Positions 33,376 through 41,827 are shown, numbered from the stretch's first letter. The stretch: DNA of 64,000 nucleotides from Nitrosarchaeum sp. (GCA_021414365.1 JAIOOR010000006.1:109775-173774); one strand, 5' to 3'. A program made the numbers and translations. The notes: generated from the sequence alone by a model not told the origin.

Positions 33376-34194
33376 ATGGTATATGATGATAACAAAGGTC
33401 ACAGTTACGAAAAACTCATTGCAGGTATTCTGAAGGCAAGAAAAATCAGGATCACAGAGCCAGCAGGATCATCAGACGCAACAGACATAGAATTCTTCCA
33501 CAACGGAAAGCAATACAACCTTGAAATGAAAAACGACGCTGTGGGGCCTGACTGGGGACAGGTCAGTCTCAGATACAGAAAAGACAGATGGGTGTGGACA
33601 ACCTCAAAGAAAAGAAAGGACATAATTGAAATCTATGACAGCCTTGAACTTGACGGAATAACCGGAGTGCTGAACTTTTTCACCGCAAAGATCATGCCAT
33701 ACATGGGACGAGTGGAAAAAATAGGAAAAAAAGAACATGACGAAGACTTCAAACTGCTTGACAAGTATTTCGAGATAGACCCAAGCGCGCTGGAAATTTT
33801 CTACGCCGATACAGACTATCTCCAAGTAGGAAATGGCTACGGTTTCTACCACATCAGATCAGATCCAGCCAATCTTGGTACAGAAAAAATAAACGCTGCA
33901 TTCAAGCTGCGATTGAGAGTAAAACCATTTCATAATCACCACAACCGCTGCCCGAAGTGCCAGGAAAGATACAGAGGATCATACAAAACTTGCAAGAAGT
34001 GCGACTTGAAACTAAGCACAGACACTCCAACGATCTGCAGCGAATGCGGCGAAGAAGTGCAATATTCTGACTTCATCCATGTATATGACAGCTACGGATT
34101 TTTTGCTGTCCTGAAATGCGAATCAATCTCCAACAAGTCAAAACTCAACATCGAAGAAAACAAGGAACAAAAATTTCCGCCGATAAAAAGTTAG
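33376..34194 (+). CDS. PD-(D/E)XK nuclease with zinc-ribbon C-terminal part
   Basis: 272 aa. The N-terminal domain has a nuclease core with Asp34/Asp37 (SSDATDIEF) and Glu50-x-Lys52 (YNLEMKN), preceded by a helix with Glu12. The C-terminal region has two zinc groups: C-x2-C with a later C-x2-C (CPKC, CKKC, about residues 192-213), plus CSEC. It converges with the C5 methyltransferase and overlaps it by 4 bases, suggesting a restriction role linked to that enzyme. The specific type II family is not recognised. GC content is high relative to flanking core genes. Confidence 0.65.
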   Translation: MVYDDNKGHSYEKLIAGILKARKIRITEPAGSSDATDIEFFHNGKQYNLEMKNDAVGPDWGQVSLRYRKDRWVWTTSKKRKDIIEIYDSLELDGITGVLNFFTAKIMPYMGRVEKIGKKEHDEDFKLLDKYFEIDPSALEIFYADTDYLQVGNGYGFYHIRSDPANLGTEKINAAFKLRLRVKPFHNHHNRCPKCQERYRGSYKTCKKCDLKLSTDTPTICSECGEEVQYSDFIHVYDSYGFFAVLKCESISNKSKLNIEENKEQKFPPIKS

Positions 34195-35357
34195 GCTGAC
34201 ACAAACTTTGTAATTGGTATCATGTCCTCTGTGAGATCCTTTTCATAGTCAAATGCGTTGTGCCTTACCACTCTTGATTGCATCGTCGCAGCTTTCTTTT
34301 TCTCCCTGATCATCTTGATGATTGCTTTTCCGAGTGCCTTTGCCAGAAGAGGCGGAACCGCATTGCCGATCTGTCTCTGCTGTTGTGAGACTGTTCCTAC
34401 AAACTTGTAGTGATTGGGAAAACTCTGTATTGCCGCAGCCTCCCTGCATGTAATGTATCTTGTCTCAACGGGATGAAAGTATGTGTGCCTGCTTGTCATG
34501 ATAGTTGGAGCAACTTCTTTTCTTCCAAGCCTGTGATACTGCTCTTCTCTGAGCCTGCCTTCGTCAATAGTATTCCAATCAACCCCGAGCCACAGGCTCT
34601 TTGGAAGAAACTCTTTCTCGTCCTCTTCATATCTTATGCCGCACCCTTCTGGAATTCTTTCTACTCTTTTTCTGACAATGCTTTTGGAAATATTTGCAGA
34701 CTCCACATCATGATTGAAAATTTTCCCCTCGTCCGTCTTCATATCTTTAATCACATCGCCTATGGTTACAACCGGCTTTAGTTTTGGTGACTTGCCATGG
34801 GTCGGAAGCGGAAACTCGTTCTCGTAACCCATTCTGTTTCCTATGAAAATTGTTCTCCTTCTTTTCTGAGGAACCCCATAATTCTCCGCGGACATTACTC
34901 TGACATGCATCGTATAGCCAATCTTGTTGAATTCCTTCAGAACTCCGTTAAGGATCTTCTCGTTCTTTTTACCCAACAGGCCTGTCACATTTTCCATCAG
35001 TACAAACTCCGGACGAATCGTCTTTACAATTCTTACAAACTGCAGAAAAAGAAAATTTCTCGGATCATCTGGTATGCCTTCCCCCACAGTTGACATTCCC
35101 TGACATGGAGGGCCGCCACATACCAGCGAGATTTTTTTGCCATCCAATATTTTTTTCAAGACGCTTCCTTTCAGCCTTGAGACATCATCGACATATGTTG
35201 GAACTCCCCTGTGATTCTCTTCAAAAGTTTTGATGGCTTCCTTGTTGTTATCCACCGCAAGTGCGCACTTCATCCCCGCCATTCCGAGACCGCATGAGAG
35301 CCCTCCTGCGCCGGAAAACAAATCCACAAAATAAACGTCATCGCTTTTTCTCTTCAA
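34191..35357 (-). CDS. DNA (cytosine-5) methyltransferase
   Basis: 388 aa C5 methyltransferase with all main motifs: FVDLFSGAGGLSCG (motif I, residues 10-23), GGPPCQGMS (motif IV, nucleophile Cys85), MENVTGL (VI), PQKRRRTIF (VIII) and QIGNAVPPLLAKAL (X). It adds a methyl to cytosine in a target that is probably GGCC, since the endonuclease gene 56 bases upstream on the same strand is NgoPII-like. A Vsr gene nearby fits repair of deaminated 5-methylcytosine. Confidence 0.95.
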   Translation of the reverse strand: MKRKSDDVYFVDLFSGAGGLSCGLGMAGMKCALAVDNNKEAIKTFEENHRGVPTYVDDVSRLKGSVLKKILDGKKISLVCGGPPCQGMSTVGEGIPDDPRNFLFLQFVRIVKTIRPEFVLMENVTGLLGKKNEKILNGVLKEFNKIGYTMHVRVMSAENYGVPQKRRRTIFIGNRMGYENEFPLPTHGKSPKLKPVVTIGDVIKDMKTDEGKIFNHDVESANISKSIVRKRVERIPEGCGIRYEEDEKEFLPKSLWLGVDWNTIDEGRLREEQYHRLGRKEVAPTIMTSRHTYFHPVETRYITCREAAAIQSFPNHYKFVGTVSQQQRQIGNAVPPLLAKALGKAIIKMIREKKKAATMQSRVVRHNAFDYEKDLTEDMIPITKFVSA

Positions 35358-35413
35358 ACTAACTCACTTCCACTTTTCTATTAATTAAGATATTTTTCAA
35401 ATACGTTTCCCTT

Positions 35414-36262
35414 TCAACTGATCTGATATTTGATCAATACTGCATTGACTTTCTTGTCTGGATTGTCAGGATCCACAATCTTAATCTCCTTCTTTTCCAC
35501 TTGTGACTTTTCCAGCCTTTCACGATCCTTTGCAGGGAATGACTCGTACTTGCTCTTCCTCATTACAGAAACCATCAAGAACTGTGAATTTTCCCCCAAA
35601 TCCACATATTTTTTAAAAATCTTCCATGGAGAGTACATCCCGTTGATGGGCCTGACCCTCATGTATACGCCATTTCCAAGCCCGTCCACATTCTTCAATG
35701 TCCCATACTCGTTGCCATCCGGAGATATCTCTCCAGTTGACGTGACCCTTGCCTTGATCTCGTTGAATTTTTCCTTGTAGTATTCATTTTTCTTTGCATA
35801 GCAATCCCCATAAAAAAAGAAAAGGCTCTTGACCCTTCTCTCGTTCTTTGGAACATGCCCCACGACATAAAGCAGATCTCGTGACTCCCACTGCTCGCAT
35901 GCCCTGGCTTTTGAATTGACCATCCTGTCGGATGCAAAAATCATGGTCTTTGGAAGTGAACTGTTAAGAACAATATCCGTTTTCTGCGTCTCCACCTTCT
36001 TGGTTTCAATTGCATCGCCACCACTGATTATCATCGCATCTGGCGGATTGTTTGACGAACCCATATACGAAAAAACTTTTTCAGGTCTTACGAAACTTTC
36101 CTTTTTCCCAGGAATACCACAAAACAGTGCTCTTACAAAAACTTCAAGAGGCTTCCCTTCGGCTGATACATAATTCGGAATAAACTCATCGTTCTTCTTC
36201 AGAGTAAAGTCCTTGCATTCTGCAACATTACAAATTGCAACCAGGTGATTCATGACAATCAT
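35414..36262 (-). CDS. NgoPII-type restriction endonuclease (GGCC)
   Basis: 282 aa. It resembles R.NgoPII (PF09521): VFSYMGSSNNPPDAMI, GGDAIETKKVE, IVLNSSLPK, a later YGDCYA, and a C-terminal IKIVDPDNP segment all match the family layout. The nuclease core is Pro74-Asp75 followed by Glu86-x-Lys88. NgoPII cleaves GGCC. It is followed by the C5 methyltransferase 56 bases downstream, so the two form a type II restriction-modification pair. M5 is an alternative start. Recognition of the family was from memory, without an alignment tool. Confidence 0.85.
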   Translation of the reverse strand: MIVMNHLVAICNVAECKDFTLKKNDEFIPNYVSAEGKPLEVFVRALFCGIPGKKESFVRPEKVFSYMGSSNNPPDAMIISGGDAIETKKVETQKTDIVLNSSLPKTMIFASDRMVNSKARACEQWESRDLLYVVGHVPKNERRVKSLFFFYGDCYAKKNEYYKEKFNEIKARVTSTGEISPDGNEYGTLKNVDGLGNGVYMRVRPINGMYSPWKIFKKYVDLGENSQFLMVSVMRKSKYESFPAKDRERLEKSQVEKKEIKIVDPDNPDKKVNAVLIKYQIS

Positions 36263-36394
36263 GCATTAAGCTTTCCTATATCTGCTTCAGTCAAAATAAA
36301 TTTTACATGTTAAGGTTGCAAGCAATTGTGAATATGCTAGTCTAACACACATGCATCAGACAGGTTTTTAGAATCATCACAATTTACAAATGTT

Positions 36395-36469
36395 GGACTC
36401 GTTGCACAGTCTGGATAGTGCGAGCGGCTTCGAACCGCTAGGTCGAGGGATCGAAGCCCTCCGAGCCCT
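36395..36469 (+). tRNA. tRNA-Arg (anticodon TCG), with odd features
   Basis: The acceptor GGACTCG pairs with CGAGCCC except for an A3-C70 mismatch. The D stem GCAC/GTGC, anticodon stem AGCGG/CCGCT with loop CTTCGAA, and T stem GAGGG/CCCTC all pair. The T-loop reads ATCGAAG, with A at position 54 instead of U. No CCA is encoded, and an oligo-T follows at once. It lies between the endonuclease and Vsr operons in the island. It may be functional, or slightly degenerate after transfer. Confidence 0.82.
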
Positions 36470-36476
36470 TTTTTTT
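36469..36476 (+). terminator. Oligo-T terminator after tRNA-Arg
   Basis: Eight T residues directly follow the tRNA 3' end, which is the usual form of archaeal intrinsic termination. Confidence 0.65.
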
Positions 36477-36538
36477 AAATTCTCTGCATCTCCAAAATAA
36501 TTGATATAGTCTTATGCTATACAACATATGATATTAAT

Positions 36539-36760
36539 TTGAACGACAAGGAAATAGAGAAAAAAATTTTACGCATTATAGGAGAACACAGTTCTAATCC
36601 GCATGGGATTACAAAGACAGAGCTTACAAGAATATTTACCGAGAGGTGGGGAACAGGCAAGACCACCATATGGGATTACATAGTGGACATGATCGAATCC
36701 GGACAAATAGAACTCAGAAAAACAAAAAAAATTCAGAGTGCGTTGTTTATTCCAGAATAG
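36539..36760 (+). CDS. Small winged-helix/HTH protein, 73 aa
   Basis: The frame starts at a TTG (36539); the nearest upstream ATG reaches a stop after four codons. It encodes a helix-turn-helix layout: EKKILRIIGEHS, then GITKTELTRIF, and GKTTIWDYIVDMIESGQIEL as recognition helix and wing. It lies 13 bases ahead of vsr and could regulate the modification genes, like a controller protein, though its family differs from known C proteins. Confidence 0.72.
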   Translation: MNDKEIEKKILRIIGEHSSNPHGITKTELTRIFTERWGTGKTTIWDYIVDMIESGQIELRKTKKIQSALFIPE

Positions 36761-36773
36761 ATTGTAATTCGCA

Positions 36774-37178
36774 ATGACTGACATCTTCACTCCTGAAAAA
36801 AGATCATGGGTCATGTCAAGGATCAGAGGAACAAACACAAAGATTGATCTTCAGATGAAAAAAATGCTACAAGAAAACAAAATCAAATTTGAGATGTATC
36901 CCAAGATGTTTGGTAATCCAGACTTTGTACTGAAAAACAAAAAGATCATAATTTTTTGCGATGGTGACTTTTGGCATGGATACAGGTATCACGAGAAAAA
37001 GAAACTGCCAAAGAAATACTGGCGCGACAAGATCGAGACAAACATGAAACGTGACAAAAGAATCACAAGAAAACTAAGACGTGAAGGCTGGTCTGTTCTT
37101 CGGTTCTGGGAGCATGATATTGAAAAGAGAACTGACGTTTGCATTAATAGGATCTTGAGAAAGATAAGAGAAAAATGA
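36774..37178 (+). CDS. vsr: Very-short-patch repair endonuclease Vsr
   Basis: 134 aa Vsr family enzyme that nicks T-G mismatches produced by deamination of 5-methylcytosine. Hallmarks are the N-terminal RSWVMSRIRGTNTK, NPDFVLKNKKIIIFCDGDFWHGY (catalytic Asp and His region, residues about 44-66), and WSVLRFWEHDI near the end. Vsr genes accompany C5 methyltransferases, which matches the M.NgoPII-like enzyme nearby. A usual zinc-binding HxxC set near FWHG is only partly evident. Confidence 0.94.
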   Translation: MTDIFTPEKRSWVMSRIRGTNTKIDLQMKKMLQENKIKFEMYPKMFGNPDFVLKNKKIIIFCDGDFWHGYRYHEKKKLPKKYWRDKIETNMKRDKRITRKLRREGWSVLRFWEHDIEKRTDVCINRILRKIREK

Positions 37179-37245
37179 TACCTGTTGGAGTTTTGCGCCT
37201 ACTTTTTACACAAATTTCATTTTGATATCGTACAGTACCAAAAAA

Positions 37246-37293
37246 AGTGGTAGTAGTGGTAGTAGTGGTAGAATACTGCCACCTACCGCCACT
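37246..37293. repeat. Tandem 9-mers forming a strong hairpin next to a replication-type ATPase gene
   Basis: GTGGTAGTA occurs at 37247-37255 and 37256-37264, and GTGGTAGAA at 37265-37273. The following CTGCCACCTACCGCCACT (37276-37293) is their near complement, so 37255-37271 can pair with it around a 4-base loop with few mismatches. It lies between the convergent vsr and ATPase stops. It could be a bidirectional terminator or an iteron-like origin of a former plasmid or provirus. Confidence 0.6.
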
Positions 37294-37302
37294 TATACGA
37301 CG

Positions 37303-38622
37303 TTATAGATCGTTGGTATGGTATTTTTCAGATAATATCTTCGATACCTTCTCATCGAATCTATAGCACGTTGTCTGCCTTCTGATCCCATTTTCTGTTT
37401 TGATCTTCGATTCTCTTTTTGCTTGGAACTTTTCTAAGAGAGTCTTGGAAACAAAGTTCTTTGTTATTCTGTGTTGGTCTTCAGAGAACTCATCACTTGT
37501 TGTAAGGACGTTCAAGAATCGAAGAAACTCAACCTCGTTGTTTTCATCAAGACATGATTTCAAGGCTCTGAATATCCTTGCTTCGAGACTGTCAGTTATG
37601 GTCTGCTGCCTCTGGCTTACATAACCGTCAACAACTTGCTTTGCAACATTTTCATGCTTTGTTCCTGCAAACACCGAAAGAAAATCCTCAAAGAGTTCCT
37701 GATCACGGCCTGTTAGTCCGGAATCAATCCTCTGGAATTCTTTTCCGATGTTTTGCAGTTTCCAAAAAAGCAGTTTCTTTCGAAGCGGCGTAATGTGTTC
37801 CTCCTTCCATTGTTTGTCTTTGGGACGCTTGATGTTGTCCTTTGGATTTCCCTTCATCATGTAGATGGGAATTGTTCTTTCTCTTACTGCTTGGTCCTCA
37901 AGAAGACTTTCACCTGAAAAGAACACCATGCAGAATGTATTGTAGAATAACTGCACCTTTGTCTTTCCAGTCATGTCGATCTTTGGAATCTTCCGACCCT
38001 TTGCATAGGAGATTCTGTAGATTCGCATTTTCTCTATGTCTTTTTCAGTAGCATCCACTTCATCCTCGCAGATACAGCCTACGCCTTCCTCCCCAGTTCC
38101 AAGAAAATTATAGATGTTCGCTGGCGTAATTGAACCTGCCATCATGCAGCGATATCCTACTTCTCCTATGATCTGACTTGCATTGGTCTTGCCAGAACCC
38201 CTGTCTCCTACAAAAAACAGAAAGTGCGTTGTGCTGATCCATTCCAAGCAATAGGTCAAAAAGCTGTTCCCTGTCACAAGAATCTGCTTATCCAGTGACA
38301 TGTCTGCATACTGCTGAACTATTTCTAGAATGCCATCAAGCAATTCCTCCTTTTGGAATGTGGTGGAATTCCACTCCTCGATTTCTTCAGAAGTAAACTC
38401 AAACGGTATGTATCCCATCTCCTCTCTCCTAAGAGGCCTGAATATTCCATTTGGCGTAAGTGCTTTGTACAGTATCGATTTCTTGCCAGTACTGGTGTCT
38501 ACCGTCAAAAACGCAGGCTTTGAATCGACAATTACAGACTCTACATACTGAGTCTTGCTGATCCAGCCTTTCACAATCGACCTTGCCTTGTCTGAAGGAT
38601 CTTTCTTTGTTTCATCAGTCAT
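37303..38622 (-). CDS. AAA+ ATPase of provirus/plasmid type with C-terminal winged helix
   Basis: 439 aa. Walker A is GDRGSGKT (residues 139-146), Walker B about 183-191 (CICEDEVDA), and an Arg-containing segment VRERTIPIYM follows. The C-terminal 90 residues look like a winged helix. The layout resembles the MCM- or DnaA-like replication ATPases carried by archaeal mobile elements. It is the last gene of a three-gene minus-strand operon whose small members overlap by ATGA junctions. The exact family was not identified. Confidence 0.75.
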   Translation of the reverse strand: MTDETKKDPSDKARSIVKGWISKTQYVESVIVDSKPAFLTVDTSTGKKSILYKALTPNGIFRPLRREEMGYIPFEFTSEEIEEWNSTTFQKEELLDGILEIVQQYADMSLDKQILVTGNSFLTYCLEWISTTHFLFFVGDRGSGKTNASQIIGEVGYRCMMAGSITPANIYNFLGTGEEGVGCICEDEVDATEKDIEKMRIYRISYAKGRKIPKIDMTGKTKVQLFYNTFCMVFFSGESLLEDQAVRERTIPIYMMKGNPKDNIKRPKDKQWKEEHITPLRKKLLFWKLQNIGKEFQRIDSGLTGRDQELFEDFLSVFAGTKHENVAKQVVDGYVSQRQQTITDSLEARIFRALKSCLDENNEVEFLRFLNVLTTSDEFSEDQHRITKNFVSKTLLEKFQAKRESKIKTENGIRRQTTCYRFDEKVSKILSEKYHTNDL

Positions 38623-38777
38623 TTTCTAATTGGTTGGCTTCTGATGTACAGCCTGTTCTGAAAGACGTACACGTCAAATTCCGTATCTTCAAACATATCG
38701 GCCCATGCATTCTCAAGGGCAAGCAGCAAATACTTTTCCTCGAACCTGTACGGCTTTATCGTGCAGATGTTTTTCAT
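38619..38777 (-). CDS. Small hypothetical protein, 52 aa, in mobile-element operon
   Basis: An ATG at 38777 opens 52 codons whose stop overlaps the ATPase start (ATGACTGATG region), and whose start overlaps the preceding gene stop by ATGA. The peptide (starting MKNICTIKPYRFEEKY) is acidic in the middle with an aromatic-rich strand FDVYVFQNRLYI. No known family is visible. Tight coupling on both sides supports it as a real gene. Confidence 0.68.
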   Translation of the reverse strand: MKNICTIKPYRFEEKYLLLALENAWADMFEDTEFDVYVFQNRLYIRSQPIRK

Positions 38778-38920
38778 ATCTTTCTATCCCAGTATTCCGG
38801 ATGGAATTCTATGTAATTGATCATTCTATTTATTGCAGTATCATAGCTTTCGCCTTCACCGCATAACGGTCTGAGTCTTTTTCTAGTCTCACGACGTATC
38901 GGGATTTTTACCTTATCCAT
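38774..38920 (-). CDS. Small RHH-like protein, 48 aa, first gene of mobile-element operon
   Basis: An ATG at 38920 is preceded by the Shine-Dalgarno sequence AAGGAG 10 bases upstream, which is unusual in this window and marks an operon start. The 48 residues run from a strand KVKIPIRRETRKRL to a helix YDTAINRMINYIEF, a ribbon-helix-helix-like pattern. It is probably a DNA-binding regulator of the ATPase gene. The stop overlaps the next ATG. Confidence 0.68.
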   Translation of the reverse strand: MDKVKIPIRRETRKRLRPLCGEGESYDTAINRMINYIEFHPEYWDRKI

Positions 38921-39005
38921 TTTACTTCATCTCCTTATTTCTTATTGGACTAACTGTCCAAATCAAAAATTCATTGTTTACGAATCTTGCTTTCCATAGC
39001 TTTCG

Positions 39006-39272
39006 CTATCTTGCAAAATTCGTTATACAATGATTATTCAATTCATCTCGATAATCCAGATTGTAATGTTTACAATCTTTCTTATCAAAACTTCTATCAA
39101 TATGGAATTCTCCATTTAATCTATCATATTCATCAATTGTGTTTGGATACTTTTTGTTAAATGATGTTTTGTTATCCGAACCAATTTTATTATCTAGACT
39201 AACTTGTAATCTAGTTTTATTACTTGATTCACTTGTGTCTTTTTCATTTGAAACACAAGATGTATTCATCAT
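39006..39272 (-). CDS. Hypothetical hydrophilic protein, 88 aa
   Basis: The frame starts at two ATGs at 39272 and codes for a very polar, Asn/Asp/Lys-rich protein without recognisable motif. It shares orientation with the ATPase operon and the small gene at 39332-39478. The coding call is weak; AT-rich composition and low complexity mean that it may not be real. Confidence 0.38.
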   Translation of the reverse strand: MMNTSCVSNEKDTSESSNKTRLQVSLDNKIGSDNKTSFNKKYPNTIDEYDRLNGEFHIDRSFDKKDCKHYNLDYRDELNNHCITNFAR

Positions 39273-39331
39273 TCCGCCATAACTATAGTGACCGTAGTAT
39301 TTATCCCTGTTGATCTAAAAAATCAGCTTCG

Positions 39332-39478
39332 CTATTTTTTCTTTTTGTATAAATTGATCAAATATAAAATGACATCATCCATCGTTGTTGTCTCACCTGA
39401 TTTAGCTTGCATCTCACCTTGGATCTTGAGAAGCTCTTTGTGCAGTATGTCTTTTCCTAAACGAATTGATCTTACCAT
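39332..39478 (-). CDS. Small RHH-like protein, 48 aa
   Basis: An ATG at 39478 opens 48 codons beginning MVRSIRLGKDILHKELLKIQ and ending DVILYLINLYKKKK. The strand, helix, helix order and spacing match a ribbon-helix-helix DNA-binding unit. It belongs to the mobile-element section. The antisense frame over the same bases is discounted because this one has the recognisable fold pattern. Confidence 0.65.
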   Translation of the reverse strand: MVRSIRLGKDILHKELLKIQGEMQAKSGETTTMDDVILYLINLYKKKK

Positions 39479-39796
39479 TTAGTAGTTTCTGTATATTTAG
39501 TATATTTACATTTTTTCTATCAAATTGATCACTTTCTTACTAGATTCGTGCCTAATTTACGTTCAACATCAAACTCTGAAATAAATTTGCCCCTTTTCTC
39601 ATGCAAGCACACAAAAAATATCCATGCTATTTTTCAGTTTGAAAAAGGTCACAGAGTTTTGCAGACAACCATGACGACGTTGACCACAGTACAAGAGCAA
39701 ACAAGTTATGAAATGATTTCCACTTGTTTTCTGACTACAACGTTGATCTGAAGAGTATGTCTGTGATTTTTTTGAACAGGATCTGAAACATCTAAT
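39479..39796. other. Non-coding or degenerate stretch in the island
   Basis: I see no convincing gene in these 318 bases. There is an inverted repeat AAACAAGT near 39700 with ACTTGTTT about 15 bases later. One 67-codon plus-strand frame exists but has no recognisable protein pattern. This is probably a decayed junction between elements. Confidence 0.35.
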
Positions 39797-41461
39797 TTAT
39801 TTCAATAATCTTGATCTTGCTTTTGAGATCACAACAGCAGGTGCGACAATATACATTCCAACGTTCATCAAAATAATTCCTATGCCATATCCTAGCATTT
39901 CTTGTTCTGAGTCAATATCTACATAATTCAGTATTGATAATGTTGTTAACATTGGTGTTAGTGTTACTTTAACAGCTTCTTTGAAAATTGGTTGCTCTCT
40001 TTCAAAGTCTGCAACTGTAGGTGAAAATGAATAATAAAACTGGTTAAACGCTGTCATGAATACCGTTCCCGATTTTGTATTTAGAATTGTACTGTCTCTT
40101 AATTCTCTGAGTTGTTGTACTTGGGGAGACAACTCTGAACCATATGCTGCAGTAGCAATCAGACATCCTCCGCCTTTTGAGCTTGTATCCGTTAACTGTT
40201 GCTGATTACTAGATTCTGTGGATTGAGTTTTTATTTCTGATATCTTCTCTGTTGGCTCATTCAAGTATGTGATCTTCTGCGTAAAGATGCCGGTAGTCAA
40301 ACCGGCGTTTGTCTCAATCCAACTAAAAGAGACATTGACATCGTCATACGTTTCGCTGCTGTGGTATTCGCCCTTGTCCTTGTTATCCGATAATACCGTA
40401 AAGGGGTCTGTAGAGACAGGATGATTCGTTAGCCGTGACATTATGTCGTATGCCACACGATCTGCCAAGGCAATTGATCTTGCATCCCCGCTGTACATTG
40501 TAGATACGCTAACCGACGATATCCTGTCGCTGCCATACAGTTTCAAGACTCCAAGATCAGTGCCGTCTTTTACTCGTATGATGTCATAAGTGGTTATCTT
40601 TGGTTCTGTCAGGCTTACAAATTCATTTGTTATGACAAATTCGGAGCTAGGAACTTCCACAAAGTACTCTGAAAGTTTTTCCAATATCTCGTCTCTGTCA
40701 TTTACTGCACGCTTTTGTTTTTGATCAGTACCCATATCTTCAGGATAGTCGACTGCATAAACCTCAATGTCCACCCATCCTGACTCGTGAGTGTTTGTGT
40801 TGGTGACCGTCACATCCTTGTACGTTGATAAAAGAATGCCAGTCTTTTGGTCATATCTGAAAAGGCTTGTAACTTCGTATTCCATTACATTTTCAACAAC
40901 GCCTGGTTTCCATGTGTTTGAAAAAGTATTGAAAGACGTAAACACATTGCTCTTAATTCCGTAACCGTACTGATCATCGTCTATCTTTGAAAAAATTACC
41001 TCCCCGAACTGATCCCCGTCAAACCTGCTTCCGAATTCAAGGTTTGTCGGCATTGCAAAAAATGTCATAGGATCAAACTCCGCCAAGTCAAGCTTCCTTG
41101 GCTCAAGCTTCATCTCAGAACCGCTAGTTAATTTTACGGTCCTGTCAAACGTTACGGCAGTCCCTGAAACATCCGCGACTGTGTATTTTACCCACTCCGT
41201 GTCATCTACGCTGTACCCTGAATTCTCTGCAAACTGATCCTTCATCGATTGCTCCAACGGCTCCAATATTTTTTTCATGTCGCCCTCGCCATCAACACGT
41301 ATGGCCGGCTTGTATTTTACCCACTGACCTACTGTCAGCCCTGTTTCGGGCTCGTTGACATCAACTGCATAAACTGGATTCATAATTGTCATAGCTGCAA
41401 ATACAATTATCCCGATAAGCACAAAAACAATTGCGGCATCTTTGTTCTGCCTCATCCGCAT
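39797..41461 (-). CDS. Exported membrane-anchored protein with CFI-box C-terminal motif
   Basis: 554 aa. The N-terminal membrane segment (about residues 8-31, ending VYAVD) is followed by a long beta-rich extracellular part. A CFI-box-type motif, GGGCLIATAAYGSELSP, lies near residue 440, with the QQLRELRD helix after it, and a final hydrophobic helix (about 523-543) precedes the basic end. CFI-box-CTERM proteins are thought to be anchored or processed at the cell surface. Base composition is GC-rich compared with core neighbours, which fits acquisition with the island. Confidence 0.82.
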   Translation of the reverse strand: MRMRQNKDAAIVFVLIGIIVFAAMTIMNPVYAVDVNEPETGLTVGQWVKYKPAIRVDGEGDMKKILEPLEQSMKDQFAENSGYSVDDTEWVKYTVADVSGTAVTFDRTVKLTSGSEMKLEPRKLDLAEFDPMTFFAMPTNLEFGSRFDGDQFGEVIFSKIDDDQYGYGIKSNVFTSFNTFSNTWKPGVVENVMEYEVTSLFRYDQKTGILLSTYKDVTVTNTNTHESGWVDIEVYAVDYPEDMGTDQKQKRAVNDRDEILEKLSEYFVEVPSSEFVITNEFVSLTEPKITTYDIIRVKDGTDLGVLKLYGSDRISSVSVSTMYSGDARSIALADRVAYDIMSRLTNHPVSTDPFTVLSDNKDKGEYHSSETYDDVNVSFSWIETNAGLTTGIFTQKITYLNEPTEKISEIKTQSTESSNQQQLTDTSSKGGGCLIATAAYGSELSPQVQQLRELRDSTILNTKSGTVFMTAFNQFYYSFSPTVADFEREQPIFKEAVKVTLTPMLTTLSILNYVDIDSEQEMLGYGIGIILMNVGMYIVAPAVVISKARSRLLK

Positions 41462-41662
41462 TCACTTGCTTCTTGTATCAATTATGCAGTACAGTCGTAA
41501 ATATCTGGCAATAATGCCAAATTCAATGATGCCTTTTTTCTTTAATTTACTCATTAATTCTCACCCTAAATTTTAGCCTCAAACATGCATTGCTTTCCAA
41601 GATCTCCTTACTTTCCTTGGTCTAGTTAATCAGTCTTTTCTTACTTCCCTTACTTGTAAGAC

Positions 41663-41827
41663 ATGTCAAAAAAAGAGGTTCTTGGAATGACCACAATCAC
41701 ATACAAGTACCAAGTGACCATTCCAAAAAAACTGAGAGAAAAGCATCGCCTCAAGGAAGGTGACACAATAATATTTGTAGAGGAAGATGGCAAAGTGTTT
41801 CTGAAAAAGAGCACAGACATGTCATAG
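41663..41827 (+). CDS. AbrB/SpoVT-type DNA-binding protein, 54 aa
   Basis: An ATG at 41663 opens 54 codons with the swapped-hairpin pattern TTITYKYQVTIPKKLREKHRLKEGD followed by IIFVEEDGKVFLKK. AbrB-type proteins are transcription regulators and frequent antitoxins. The stop at 41827 is followed by a remnant of another regulator; no toxin gene is evident next to it. Confidence 0.8.
   Translation: MSKKEVLGMTTITYKYQVTIPKKLREKHRLKEGDTIIFVEEDGKVFLKKSTDMS

Noticed and set aside
30120..36469. Clean attachment-site duplication for the recombinase
   Set aside because: I saw no repeat of the tRNA-Val or tRNA-Arg 3' ends near the recombinase or at the island's right side.
39548..39751. 67-codon plus-strand frame in the island gap
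   Set aside because: No protein-like pattern, no ribosome-binding site and biased composition.
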